In this document: positions 26,871 through 35,269 of the stretch, piece after piece
Layout of the letters: each line of letters opens with the position of its first letter
How positions within the stretch are numbered: the stretch's first letter is position 1
Assembly: GCF_900454025.1 (NCBI RefSeq)
Contig: NZ_UGQM01000001.1
Location: 682,001 to 746,000 of the forward strand
DNA length: 64,000 nucleotides
DNA from: Mycolicibacterium gilvum
GTDB lineage: Bacteria > Actinomycetota > Actinomycetes > Mycobacteriales > Mycobacteriaceae
Reading direction: 5' to 3'
Position numbers and translations under genes: made by a program
The notes under the pieces: model-generated
The model's input: the letters and a program-made list of their open reading frames with translations, nothing else
Told to the model about the DNA's origin: nothing
Databases searched by the model: none

Positions 26871-28296
26871 GGTCAAGTCCAGGGACGTGGTGTACGACGT
26901 CGTCGTGTGATTCTTCGAGGTGATGGTTCAGGCGGTCAGTGTCGCCGGGGTGGCCTCCTGTTCGGTCGGGGTGTCGTTGACTGTGCGTGATTTGCTCAGG
27001 ACGTCGAGGCCGAGGTAGCGCCGGGATTCGGCCCATTCGTCGTGTTGTTCGGCCAGGACGGCTCCGACGAGGCGGATGAGGGCGTTGCGGTCGGGGAAGA
27101 TACCGACGACGTCGGTGCGCCGGCGGATTTCCTTGTTGAGCCGTTCCTGGGGATTGTTGGACCAGATCTGGCGCCAGATCTGTTTGGGAAACGCCGTGAA
27201 CGCCAGCAGATCCGGCCGTGCCGCTTCGAGGTGATCGGCGACCGTAGGTAGCTTGTCGTCCAGGGCGTCGATGATCCGGTCATATTGTGCAGCAACGGAT
27301 TCAGCATCAGGCTGGTCGAACACAGAGTGCAGCAGGGTGCGCACCCAGGGCCACGACGACTTCGGGGTCACCGCCATCAGGTTGGTCGTGTAGTGGGTTC
27401 TGCAGCGCTGCCACGTCGCACCGGGCAGCGTGGCGCCGATCGCGGCGACAAGCCCGGCATGGGCGTCGCTGGTGACCAGTTTGACCCCCGACAGGCCGCG
27501 GGCGGTCAGAGCCCGCCAGAACGTTAGCCAGCCGGCGCCGTCCTCGGCGGTGGTGACATCGATGCCGAGGATTTCGCGGTAGCCCTCGGCGTTGACCCCG
27601 ACCGCGATCAGCGCGTGCACGTTGACGACCCGGCCGCCCTCGCGGACCTTGAGCACCAGGGCGTCGGCAGCGACGAACGTATACGGGCCGGCATCGAGCG
27701 GTCGGGTGCGGAAGGCCTCGACGGCGGCGTCGAGCTCTTTGGCCATCACCGACACCTGCGACTTCGACAGGCTGGTGATGCCGAGGGTTTCGACGAGCTT
27801 GTCCATCCGCCGCGTCGAGACACCGAGTAGGTAGCAGGTGGCGACCACGGTGGTCAGGGCCCGCTCGGCGCGTTTGCGGCGTTCCAGCAGCCAGTCCGGG
27901 AAGTAGGAGCCCTGGCGCAGCTTCGGGATCGCGAGATCTAATGTGCCTGCGCGGGTGTCGAATTGGCGGTGCCGGTAGCCGTTGCGGGAGTTGGTCCGCT
28001 CGGTGCTGCGTTCGCCGTAGCTGGCGCCGCACAGGGCGTCGGCTTCGGCACCCATCAGGGTGTGGATGAACGTGGCGAGCAGCTCGCGCAGCACGTCGGG
28101 ATGTGTGGTGGTGAGTCGTTCGGCCAGCACGGTGGGCAGGTCGATATTCTGGGCAACGGTCATCGCGTGGTTCCTTTGCTCGAGTGACTTTGACGGGTCC
28201 CTCGAAGAATCACGCGATGACCCTCAATCAGTCGGCTACGACACGCCGGTACCGCTAATCAGGTCCGACTCATACACCACTCTGCTGGACGCAACC
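26871..28296 (-). mobile_element. IS256-family element, copy 1 (intact)
   Basis: 1426 bp. Ends: GGTCAAGTCCAG at 26871 and, from 28296 inward, GGTTGCGTCCAG, both continuing to GTGGTGTA. It is flanked by the 8-bp duplication GCCGCGGG (26863-26870 and 28297-28304). One transposase gene fills the element. A second copy, itself interrupted, is at 45162-47966. Confidence 0.92.
26928..28163 (-). CDS. IS256-family transposase
   Basis: 411 residues. An N-terminal zinc-binding-like/HTH part (ADALCGASYGERSTERTNSRNGYR, WLLERRKRAERALTTVV) is followed by the Transposase_mut catalytic domain: FVAADALVLKVREGGRVVN (first Asp), KLVTSDAHAGLVAAIGATLP (second Asp), and the helical insertion before PQERLNKEIRRRTDVVGIFPD (catalytic Glu). 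Complete, with its own ends, so probably active. Confidence 0.93.
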   Translation of the reverse strand: MTVAQNIDLPTVLAERLTTTHPDVLRELLATFIHTLMGAEADALCGASYGERSTERTNSRNGYRHRQFDTRAGTLDLAIPKLRQGSYFPDWLLERRKRAERALTTVVATCYLLGVSTRRMDKLVETLGITSLSKSQVSVMAKELDAAVEAFRTRPLDAGPYTFVAADALVLKVREGGRVVNVHALIAVGVNAEGYREILGIDVTTAEDGAGWLTFWRALTARGLSGVKLVTSDAHAGLVAAIGATLPGATWQRCRTHYTTNLMAVTPKSSWPWVRTLLHSVFDQPDAESVAAQYDRIIDALDDKLPTVADHLEAARPDLLAFTAFPKQIWRQIWSNNPQERLNKEIRRRTDVVGIFPDRNALIRLVGAVLAEQHDEWAESRRYLGLDVLSKSRTVNDTPTEQEATPATLTA

Positions 28297-28690
28297 GCCG
28301 CGGGCGCGCAGCGAGGCCAAAAACTCGCGCCAGAACTCGTAGGACTCACTGTCACCCACCGCGGTACCCGAACACTTCACGCGTGCCCTCGGGGCAGCGA
28401 CGTCGGCGGGGTCGGTGTGGGCGAAAACCGTCTTGACCGCCGCGGTCACCGCTGGGGCGTGTTTGGCCGATACCGCTAACCATGCGACATTGAATGCTCG
28501 ATGTGAGGTCATAATTACTCGGCCATCCAAACGCACTCCGAACAAGCGGCCGGCGTCGTCGACGCCGGTGATCAGGATGCACATACAACCCGGGGGACGG
28601 CCTGCGCCGAAGTCCGTGCAACGGTCAACTGCAGCTTTGTGTCCGTTGGTTGCGATCACTTCGGCGCGGTGGACCCCAGGCGGTCGATCA
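28297..28690 (-). pseudogene. Scrambled relic of another IS256-type transposase
   Basis: The minus strand encodes KHAPAVTAAVKTVFAHTDPADVAA and then VGDSESYEFWREFLASLRARG, which reads across the IS256 insertion into GLAGMHLVICNATPD. Both resemble Transposase_mut segments, but in reversed order relative to a normal protein, so this is a rearranged relic that was later hit by IS256 copy 1. Confidence 0.5.
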
Positions 28691-28803
28691 TGGCGGTTGC
28701 GGCTGCGGCGATAGCCTCGCCGAAAACAACCAGTGGTGACCGCACACGTTGAACCACCCCGGGTTTGATGCACACCTTCTTTCGAGGGAAGGTCGTTTGC
28801 ATC

Positions 28804-29115
28804 ATGCCAAGGAAGTACGACGACGAGTTCAAGGCCCGAGCGGTCCGGTTGGTCACCGACCATGCCGAGGAGTACGACACCCGCACGGCCTGCATCACCG
28901 CGGTCGCCAAGCGGTTGGGGGTGTCGTATGAATCACTGCGCCGCTGGGTCAACCAGACCGAGGTCGACACCGGCCAACGTGACGGGGTGCCCACCGACGT
29001 CGCCCGTGAGAATAGAGAGCTGAAGCGCAAGAACCGCGAGCTTGAGGAAACCATCGAAATCCTCAAGGCGGCAACAAGTTTCTTCGTGCGGGAGAGCGAC
29101 CCGCGACACCGTTGA
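28804..29115 (+). CDS. IS3-family OrfA (HTH protein)
   Basis: 103 residues from ATG 28804 (MPRKYDDEFKARAVRLV). HTH region ACITAVAKRLGVSYESLRRWVNQ, then coiled coil LKRKNRELEETIEILKAATSFF. The longer frame from 28765 starts inside the terminal repeat and has no ribosome site. Its stop overlaps the start of orfB by four bases. Confidence 0.88.
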   Translation: MPRKYDDEFKARAVRLVTDHAEEYDTRTACITAVAKRLGVSYESLRRWVNQTEVDTGQRDGVPTDVARENRELKRKNRELEETIEILKAATSFFVRESDPRHR

Positions 29116-30074
29116 TTTGTGCGTTCATCGCCGAGCATCGTGCTCGGTTCGGGGTCGCTCCGATCTGCCGCGTGCTCACTGAGCACGGCTGCCAGATCGC
29201 CCCGAGAACCTTCTACGCCTGGCTGACCCGCCCCCCATCCGCTCGGGCGCTGTGGGACACCGTCATCACCGAGGTGCTCGCCGGCTTCTACGAGCCAGAC
29301 GAGCACGGCCGACGCAAACCGGAGTCACTGTACGGGGCTACCAAGATGTGGGCTCACCTGCACCGACAAGGCATTGTGGTGGCCCGCTGCACCGTGGAGC
29401 GCCTCATGCGGGCCAACGGCTGGCGCGGGGTTACCCGCCGCAAGAAGGTCCGCACCACGATCGCCGATCCCGCCGCGGCGCGGGCGGCCGATCTGGTCAA
29501 ACGCCGGTTCCGGGTGCCCGCGCCCAACGTGCTGCTGGTCGCGGACTTCACCTACGTACGGCTGACCAACGGAACGTTCGTCTACACCGCATTCGCCATC
29601 GACGCCTACGCGGGCCGGATAGTGGGATGGACCTGCTCGGCCAGCAAGGAGGACCGGTTCGTGCGTCAGGCGATCCGCCACGCCGCCCAACTTCGTATCG
29701 ACGAGGGTAATCCATTGTTGGGCAACACTATTCACCATAGCGATGCGGGCTCTCAATATACGTCTGTGCGGTTCGGCGAGACCCTGGCGCTGTCTGGACT
29801 GGTGGCCTCAATCGGGACAGTCGGCGATGCCTTCGATAACGCTCTGGCGGAGACGACCATAGGGCTCTACAAGACTGAAGCCGTCCGCGATGACTCGCCG
29901 TTTCGGCGCGGCCCTCTGAGCCGTCTGACCGACGTGGAGCTGCTCACCGCCGAGTGGGTGCACTGGTACAACGCCGACCGGCTCATGCACCGCCTCGGTC
30001 GCATCCCACCCCTGGAGTACGAAGCCGTCCACTACGCTACAAACGCGGCCAACTCAGAGGCTGCACACCAGTAA
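29112..30074 (+). CDS. IS3-family OrfB transposase
   Basis: 320 residues. HTH-21 ([30 protein letters not shown]) precedes the rve core: [12 protein letters not shown] (first Asp), [13 protein letters not shown] (second Asp), [15 protein letters not shown] (Glu). A complete D-D-35-E transposase, probably made together with OrfA. Confidence 0.92.
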   Translation: MICAFIAEHRARFGVAPICRVLTEHGCQIAPRTFYAWLTRPPSARALWDTVITEVLAGFYEPDEHGRRKPESLYGATKMWAHLHRQGIVVARCTVERLMRANGWRGVTRRKKVRTTIADPAAARAADLVKRRFRVPAPNVLLVADFTYVRLTNGTFVYTAFAIDAYAGRIVGWTCSASKEDRFVRQAIRHAAQLRIDEGNPLLGNTIHHSDAGSQYTSVRFGETLALSGLVASIGTVGDAFDNALAETTIGLYKTEAVRDDSPFRRGPLSRLTDVELLTAEWVHWYNADRLMHRLGRIPPLEYEAVHYATNAANSEAAHQ

Positions 30075-30103
30075 CCGGTGTGCATCAAACCCGGGGCGAT
30101 TCA

Positions 30104-30426
30104 CGTTTGTGCCAACTCCGGTCAGTTGTGTCTGTCACCGACAGTGTCGGCTGTCGTCGCTGCCACATCTCTGGTGTCGTCGACGGATTCACGTTGGGCA
30201 GAATGTCAGGTTGTCTCTGCGGCTGTGGTCGACAACCGAATCGAGCCAATGATTTTCGTCCTGGAGGGCATGCGGGCACGGAGGCGGCTTTCGCCGTTAC
30301 GGCGCGGAGGGTCGGGTAGGACGGGGGAGGACGCGAATTTCATCGCCACCACGGCAGGCCACCGCCGGATCCGGGACGAACGTCCAAAGCCCTATGCTTC
30401 GGCCTGCGCCGCCACCAGGGGGGGAC
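30104..30426. other. Spacer between two IS3-family elements
   Basis: I recognise no gene. Across the IS insertion a minus-strand frame of about 87 codons can be rebuilt (TLSVTDTTDRSWHKR joined to VRSPLVVFGEAIAAAATAMIDRL, stop near 28656), which may be the end of an unknown gene. Confidence 0.35.
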
Positions 30427-30493
30427 TTGACCCCGTGTGTTGGACACGCTCAATCCCAGGAATGTGCTGGGGGAAGCGAGATGATCCAACCCG

Positions 30494-30826
30494 ATGGCAA
30501 GGAAAAATTACCCCGATGAGTTCAAGCGTGACGCGGTCGCGCTCTACCGGGACACCGAGGGCGCGACGATCGCCCAGATCGCTGCCGAGCTCGGTGTCAG
30601 CGAGGCCACGCTCTCGGCGTGGTGCAAGTCGGCCGGGGTGCCGATTCGGCACCGCCGCGGTGTCGTAGTGGCCGAGCCTGTGCCAGGGGCCGAGAGCCCT
30701 GAGCAGGAGCTGGCCCGCCTCCGCAGTGAGGTCAAGGCGTTACGCGCCACCGAGGCGCGGTTGTCCACCGAGCGTGACATCTTGCGGTCGGCGGCCAAAT
30801 ATTTCGCCGGGGAGACGAACTGGTGA
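30494..30826 (+). CDS. IS3-family OrfA (HTH protein)
   Basis: 110 residues. KNYPDEFKRDAVALYRDTEGATIAQIAAELGVSEATLSAWCKSAG is the HTH; LARLRSEVKALRATEARLSTERDILRSAAKYF is the zipper. The ATG sits about 12 bases after AAGCGAGATG; start 30494 is the natural choice. It overlaps orfB by ATGA-type coupling at 30823-30826. Confidence 0.88.
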   Translation: MARKNYPDEFKRDAVALYRDTEGATIAQIAAELGVSEATLSAWCKSAGVPIRHRRGVVVAEPVPGAESPEQELARLRSEVKALRATEARLSTERDILRSAAKYFAGETNW

Positions 30827-31722
30827 GCCGCTTTCAGTTTGTCGCCGACCACCTGCACGCCTTCGAGGTGAAGTGGCTCTGCGCAGTCGTCGAGGTTGCG
30901 CGTTCGTCGTTCTACGCGTGGTTGGCCGGTGCTGACGGACGAGCGGCCCGTCGGGCTGCTGACGAGGCGCTGGCCGAGCGTATCCGCGCCGTCCACGACG
31001 AGGACAACACCTACGGGGCGCCGCGGATCACCGCCGAGCTCAACGACGGTGCGCCCGAGGGGCAGCGGGTCAACCACAAGCGGGTGGCTCGGGTGATGCG
31101 CGGCGCCGGGATCGCCGGTTATCGACGCCGACGTCGGGTCAAGACGACCGTGGCGGACCCGGCGAACCAGAAGGTCCCCGACCTGCTCAAACGGGATTTC
31201 ACCGCCGCGCAGGTCAACACCCGTTACGTCGGCGACATCACCTACTTGCCATTGGCGACCGGCGCCAACCTGTACCTGGCCACCGTGATCGACTGCTGTT
31301 CACGGCGGGTCGCCGGGTGGGCGATCGCCGATCACATGCGCACCGAACTGGTCATCGATGCGCTCAAAGCCGCTGCTGCACTGCGGGGTTCACTGGCTGG
31401 TGCAATATTCCATGCAGATCATGGAAGTCAGTACACCTCACGGGATTTCGCGAATCTCTGCCGCGATCTGGGGGTCGTCCAGTCGATGGGTGCGGTGGGG
31501 TCAAGTGCCGATAACGCGTTGGCCGAATCGTTCAACGCCGCCCTCAAGCGCGAGATTCTGCAAGACCGTAACTGCTGGCCGGACGCGGCGATCTGCCGCC
31601 GTGAGGTCTTTCGGTGGCTGGCCCGCTACAACACCACACGACGGCACTCCTACTGCCGTCATTCCAGCCCCGCGACCTACGAAAGGAACCTGACACCGGC
31701 TACGCTGCCCGAAGCCGCATAA
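30823..31722 (+). CDS. IS3-family OrfB transposase
   Basis: 299 residues. An N-terminal HTH part (SSFYAWLAGADGRAARRAADEALAERIRAVHDE) is followed by the rve core with TRYVGDITYLPL (first Asp), IFHADHGSQYTSRDF (second Asp) and NALAESFNAALKREIL (Glu). Complete and probably functional. Different lineage from the type B elements. Confidence 0.92.
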   Translation: MSRFQFVADHLHAFEVKWLCAVVEVARSSFYAWLAGADGRAARRAADEALAERIRAVHDEDNTYGAPRITAELNDGAPEGQRVNHKRVARVMRGAGIAGYRRRRRVKTTVADPANQKVPDLLKRDFTAAQVNTRYVGDITYLPLATGANLYLATVIDCCSRRVAGWAIADHMRTELVIDALKAAAALRGSLAGAIFHADHGSQYTSRDFANLCRDLGVVQSMGAVGSSADNALAESFNAALKREILQDRNCWPDAAICRREVFRWLARYNTTRRHSYCRHSSPATYERNLTPATLPEAA

Positions 31723-31754
31723 CCACAAATCCCGTGTCCACTACATGGGGGCAA

Positions 31755-31923
31755 GGCCCGGGCACGGGCGCTGCCCGGATACGATTGGACGAAGGTGGTC
31801 TTTGATACCGGCCTCACCGCACAATTCGACCAGATCGGCCCGCTGTTGATTGGCCTGACCTGGCTCGCCGGGTTAGTCATTGCCGCAGCGGTCATCTTCG
31901 CCCGCCGCAGCACGTTGCCGTAA
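31755..31923 (+). pseudogene. C-terminal relic of an unidentified membrane protein
   Basis: The frame reads ALPGYDWTKVVFDTGLTAQF, then DQIGPLLIGLTWLAGLVIAA, ending VIFARRSTLP and TAA at 31921. It is a single C-terminal membrane helix with a positive end, as in multi-spanning transporters. The 5' part was removed by the type C IS3. A related fragment is at 7680-7753. Confidence 0.55.
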
Positions 31924-32384
31924 GACGACAGAACAGTCGCTGCAGTCGCTTGAGCATAAGTGCGAGAAACCCGTTCAGCGATGATCTCCGGGGGCGCGAT
32001 ATCTCTTTCGGTGATGTCGCATGGATGCCGCGCTCATTATCGCCTGCGAACGGCCCAGCGAGAAGGCGTGGGATGTTATCGAGCCGCCTCGGCGGCACCG
32101 CCTGGGGAGCGAAGTACCGCGTACACCTCGCAGTGTCCTCACCCACCGCATGTATCGTTGCCGGCGCTTCGGTGTCGCCATCGCTGCCAATTCAAACAGT
32201 ATTAGGCGAGGGGCGAATGTCGCTGGCCGGCATGCGCCGGCATTGCGCCCCGTCGGGCACAGCCGGGGACTTTGGTCGGTTGCGATAGAGCCCAATTGGC
32301 CCGCCTGTAGTGGACGTTGTGCTGTTGGCGCGTCCCGGTGGGTAGTGCAAAATCGGCACTGTAGCACCGATGAAAGGATCCCCG
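31924..32384. other. Intergenic, nothing recognised
   Basis: Open frames exist on both strands without protein-like features. The ribosome site AAAGGA for the next gene lies at its right end. Confidence 0.4.
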
Positions 32385-32618
32385 ATGAAGACTCAGCGCG
32401 CTCTTTGGTATGGCGCAGCGGTCGTCGCCGTCGCGTTGGCCGCGATGGTCTTGGGCGCCCCGGCGTCGCTTGTCCTGCTGGCCCTGCTCTTGCTGGCATG
32501 CCCGGTGATGATGATGTTCATGATGGGCGGAATGGGCGGCGGCCATGGCCATGGCCATGGTTCCGATCGTGAGTCCACCGACACCCACGATCATCGCGAC
32601 TCCGCCGGGCGGCCATAA
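32385..32618 (+). CDS. DUF2933-like membrane protein with Met/His-rich end
   Basis: 77 residues from ATG 32385 (MKTQRALWYG). Two closely spaced membrane helices (about residues 6-24 and 27-42) are followed by CPVMMMFMMGGMGGGHGHGHG and a hydrophilic tail. The Met- and His-rich stretch at the membrane surface is a likely soft-metal site. The type occurs in copper clusters next to P-type ATPases. Function not established. Confidence 0.7.
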   Translation: MKTQRALWYGAAVVAVALAAMVLGAPASLVLLALLLLACPVMMMFMMGGMGGGHGHGHGSDRESTDTHDHRDSAGRP

Positions 32619-32789
32619 CCACCAAAGACACCGCGGATCGGACGGCAGCGCGATGGCCGATGCAACCGGCAAGTCAGAAGACATGGTGATCAACCGTGAC
32701 GAGGGAAGCATGGTTGTCGCCGTTTTCGGCGCGCATGGACGCTACCGCGGGATCGCCTGGTGCACGCGCCAGCCACGCCACTGACGGTA

Positions 32790-33396
32790 AGGGCGTTGTG
32801 GACCCAATCCAATCCGTCGCCTCAAAGCCGATGCGTCAAACGTTTCGGCGCCGCGCACCGAACCGCCATCGGGGCGCACCGTCGCACCGAACGCCGGTGA
32901 GGCCCTGTTCGAAGCGGTCTCCGCGCGGGTGCGCACGCTGCCCGACGGGCAGCGGCCCAATCTCGTGGTGTTCGGGGAAAGCCTGGGGTCCTTCGGCGCC
33001 GAGGCGGCGTTCTCGTCGCTGAACAACCTCATCGCCCGCACGGATGGGGCGATGTTTTCCGGCCGACGCTGGGTGGGACCACCCGCGCATCGTCTATCTG
33101 CAGCACCCCTCCGATCCCATCGCCTGGTGGGATCCCGATCTGGCGTTGCGCAAACCGGATTGGCTCAAAGAGGACCGCGGCAATGACGCGTTGGCGAGCA
33201 TGAATTACAGTGGATTCCGGTGGTGACATTCCTGCAGATCGCCGCGGACATGGCCGTGGCGACCGGAGTCCCCGACGGCCACGGCCACCGCTACGTCAAA
33301 GACCTTGTGACGCCTGGGCGTTGGCCTTGCAGACCACCGGCATGGACCGCCGACAAAACCGAGCGCCTACGCGCGATGATCCAGACGCCCCAATAG
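32790..33396 (+). pseudogene. Broken mycobacterial alpha/beta-hydrolase-family membrane protein
   Basis: The pieces are in different frames: GEALFEAVSARVRTLPDGQR with NLVVFGESLGSFGAEAAFSS (the GxSxG nucleophile elbow), then after a deletion PRIVYLQHPSDPIAWWDPDL, then TFLQIAADMAVATGVPDGHG and a degraded end. The order matches the C-terminal catalytic half of the long mycobacterial alpha/beta-hydrolase membrane proteins. The N-terminal membrane half and the sequence between ARTDGAMF and the next piece are missing. Confidence 0.7.
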
Positions 33397-33556
33397 CCCA
33401 GCCGACATGGCACCGTCGGGGCCCAGCGGTTTTGACGAACTCCCCGCGGATTGAAAAGGGGCCTTCTACCCTCGATTCCGTGTCCTAGTACCGCTGCATT
33501 GACGCCCCAGCGGCCTCCAGTCTTGAGTGTGGGGGACAGGCGCGAAGGATTCGGGA

Positions 33557-34546
33557 GTGGCCGTGAACGAACACATGGTGGCGTTGGACGTGATCCAGCA
33601 TGCGCTGGAGTTGGCGGTGCGGGCGCCGTCGCTGCATAACAGTCAACCCTGGCGATGGGTGCTACACGACGGGGTGCTTGATCTGCATGCGGATCCCACC
33701 CGTATCGGTCACGGCAGCGACCACACCGGGAAGGAGGTGCTGCTCAGTTGTGGTGCCGTGTTGGATCATTTACGGGTGGCCATGGCCGCGGCGGGCTGGG
33801 ACAGCCTCACCGAGCGCTTCCCCAACCCGAACGATCGCGATCACCTGGCAACAGTTGAGTTCGCGCGTGCGGTGTTCGTCACCGATGCCCAACGCGGCCG
33901 CGCGGCGGCCATCGCCCACCGGCGCACCGATCGGCTTGCGTTCGCGGTCCCCGCGAGCTGGGAGGCGTTTGAAACCGTGTTGCGCGCAACGGTCATCGGC
34001 AACGGCACGCATCTGGACGTCCTCGACGCGGATGCCCGCTCCCAATTGGCACACGCGTCGCGGCTCACCGAGCAGTTGCGACGCTACGATGCGTCCTACC
34101 ACGCCGAATTAGCATGGTGGACAACACAACCGCCATCCACACAGGGCATCCCGCCGACCGCGTTGGTCTCCGGCGCTGAATCGGCTCGGGTGGATGTGGG
34201 GCGGGCCTTTCCTGTCCGCGGCGAGACCAACCGGCGCGCCGACATCGATCGCGATGACGCCAAGATTCTGGTGTTGTCCACCTACGATGACAGCCGCGAC
34301 TCCGTGCTGGTCTGCGGCGAAGTGCTCTCCGCCGTGCTGCTGGAGGCCACCATGGCCGATCTGGGCACCTGCACCCTGACACACATGATCGAAGCGGCCG
34401 CCAGCCGCGAAATCGTGCGCCGCCTCACCAGACGAACCGCCGAGCCGCAGGTGTTGATCCGAATCGGCACCGCGCCGCCAACCGATCCGCCGCCACCTCC
34501 CACACCGCGGCGGCCGCTAACCGACGTGCTCGAAATCGGCCCCTAG
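33557..34546 (+). CDS. Acg-family nitroreductase-like protein
   Basis: About 329 residues from GTG 33557 (GAAGGA ten bases upstream; ATG 33575 also possible). It begins with ALELAVRAPSLHNSQPWRW, the classical Acg/nitroreductase FMN-region signature, and has the second half-domain (LVLSTYDDSRDSVLVCGEVLSAVLLEATMADLGTC). In M. tuberculosis, Acg (Rv2032) belongs to the DosR dormancy regulon and sequesters flavin rather than reducing nitro compounds. I see no clear DosR box upstream here. The C-terminus is Pro-rich (PPTDPPPPPTPRRP). Confidence 0.85.
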   Translation: MAVNEHMVALDVIQHALELAVRAPSLHNSQPWRWVLHDGVLDLHADPTRIGHGSDHTGKEVLLSCGAVLDHLRVAMAAAGWDSLTERFPNPNDRDHLATVEFARAVFVTDAQRGRAAAIAHRRTDRLAFAVPASWEAFETVLRATVIGNGTHLDVLDADARSQLAHASRLTEQLRRYDASYHAELAWWTTQPPSTQGIPPTALVSGAESARVDVGRAFPVRGETNRRADIDRDDAKILVLSTYDDSRDSVLVCGEVLSAVLLEATMADLGTCTLTHMIEAAASREIVRRLTRRTAEPQVLIRIGTAPPTDPPPPPTPRRPLTDVLEIGP

Positions 34547-34567
34547 CCTCGATCTTTGGTGAAGGGC

Positions 34568-34925
34568 TCAGTTTGCTGGGGGGTGGGGTCGGTTGTGTCG
34601 GGTGCGGTGGACTGGGCGTTGGTGGTCCTCGGCGCGGTGTCGCTGATTCTCCTGTGTCCTTGGTGGTGGGGTTGCCGGTGGTGAATTCAGTTGAGCGCGG
34701 CGAGGTTTCGTAGTCCGTTGATCAGCAGGCCATCGTCGGCTCAGGCGCAGGATGTGGCGGCGGCCGGTGATGATGATCCACCCGGCCACGCTCAGCAGCC
34801 GCAAGCGTAATCGTTTGGGTTCCCAGCTGCGGGGGGCGGGCCAGGCCAGCAATTGGGTCCAGGTCAGCAGCTCGTAGGCCAGGGCGGCGAGATCGAGCCA
34901 GATCTCGTTCTTGCCGAAGGCCGGT
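34568..34925 (-). pseudogene. C-terminal relic of an IS1380-type transposase
   Basis: The minus strand encodes GKNEIWLDLAALAYELLTWT, LLAWPAPRSWEPKRLRLRLL and SVAGWIIITGRRHILRLS, typical of the C-terminal end of IS1380/DDE_Tnp_1 transposases. The N-terminal catalytic parts are absent. Confidence 0.65.
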
Positions 34926-35269
34926 AGTGTTATCTAGAGCTGGTTATCGGTTGTCCACTACGTGCATGACGGAACCCGGATTCCGCGTCCATGAAACGCC
35001 AATGCCCGCGACCATGATCGGCTCTACACGGATCGCGTGCGCCTTAATTTTTCGAGCGCCGGCGCGGACCATTACGCCATCGACTTGAGCTGCCGATGAT
35101 GCCACAACCGGACGCAATCCGGCGACGTCCCGAAAGATTCGAGTAATGGGACGCTATCGTACTATGGCGGTCAGTAGACGTTGAGAGTACCGATTCAACC
35201 AAGCGCGCAGGGTTGACCGGTGAATACCTGCATTAGTTTCATCCCACCTACTTGCTGTCAGGAGCTGTG
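34926..35269. other. Promoter region of the CopB gene
   Basis: No gene is seen. Site D of the 17-bp dyad family lies at 35160-35176, 94 bases before the ATG, and AGGAG at 35260 is the ribosome site. Confidence 0.5.
35160..35176. promoter_or_regulatory. TACTA-N7-CAGTA dyad (putative operator, site D)
   Basis: The sequence reads TACTA TGGCGGT CAGTA. It is upstream of the only intact CopB-type ATPase gene, which links the motif to metal resistance. Confidence 0.5.

Larger units (their letters stand above)
28750..30103 (+). mobile_element. IS3-family element, type B copy 1
   Basis: 1354 bp. Ends TGAACCACCCCGGGTTTGAT at 28750 and, from 30103 inward, TGAATCGCCCCGGGTTTGAT. 3-bp duplication CGT at 28747-28749 and 30104-30106. 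It carries orfA and orfB. A same-length, slightly diverged copy in the opposite orientation is at 40439-41792. Confidence 0.9.
30427..31754 (+). mobile_element. IS3-family element, type C
   Basis: Inverted ends: TTGACCCCGTGTGTTGGACA at 30427 and, from 31754 inward, TTGCCCCCATGTAGTGGACA. It carries orfA and orfB in overlapping frames. I could not identify a target duplication. It has cut the gene whose tail remains at 31755-31923. Confidence 0.8.
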
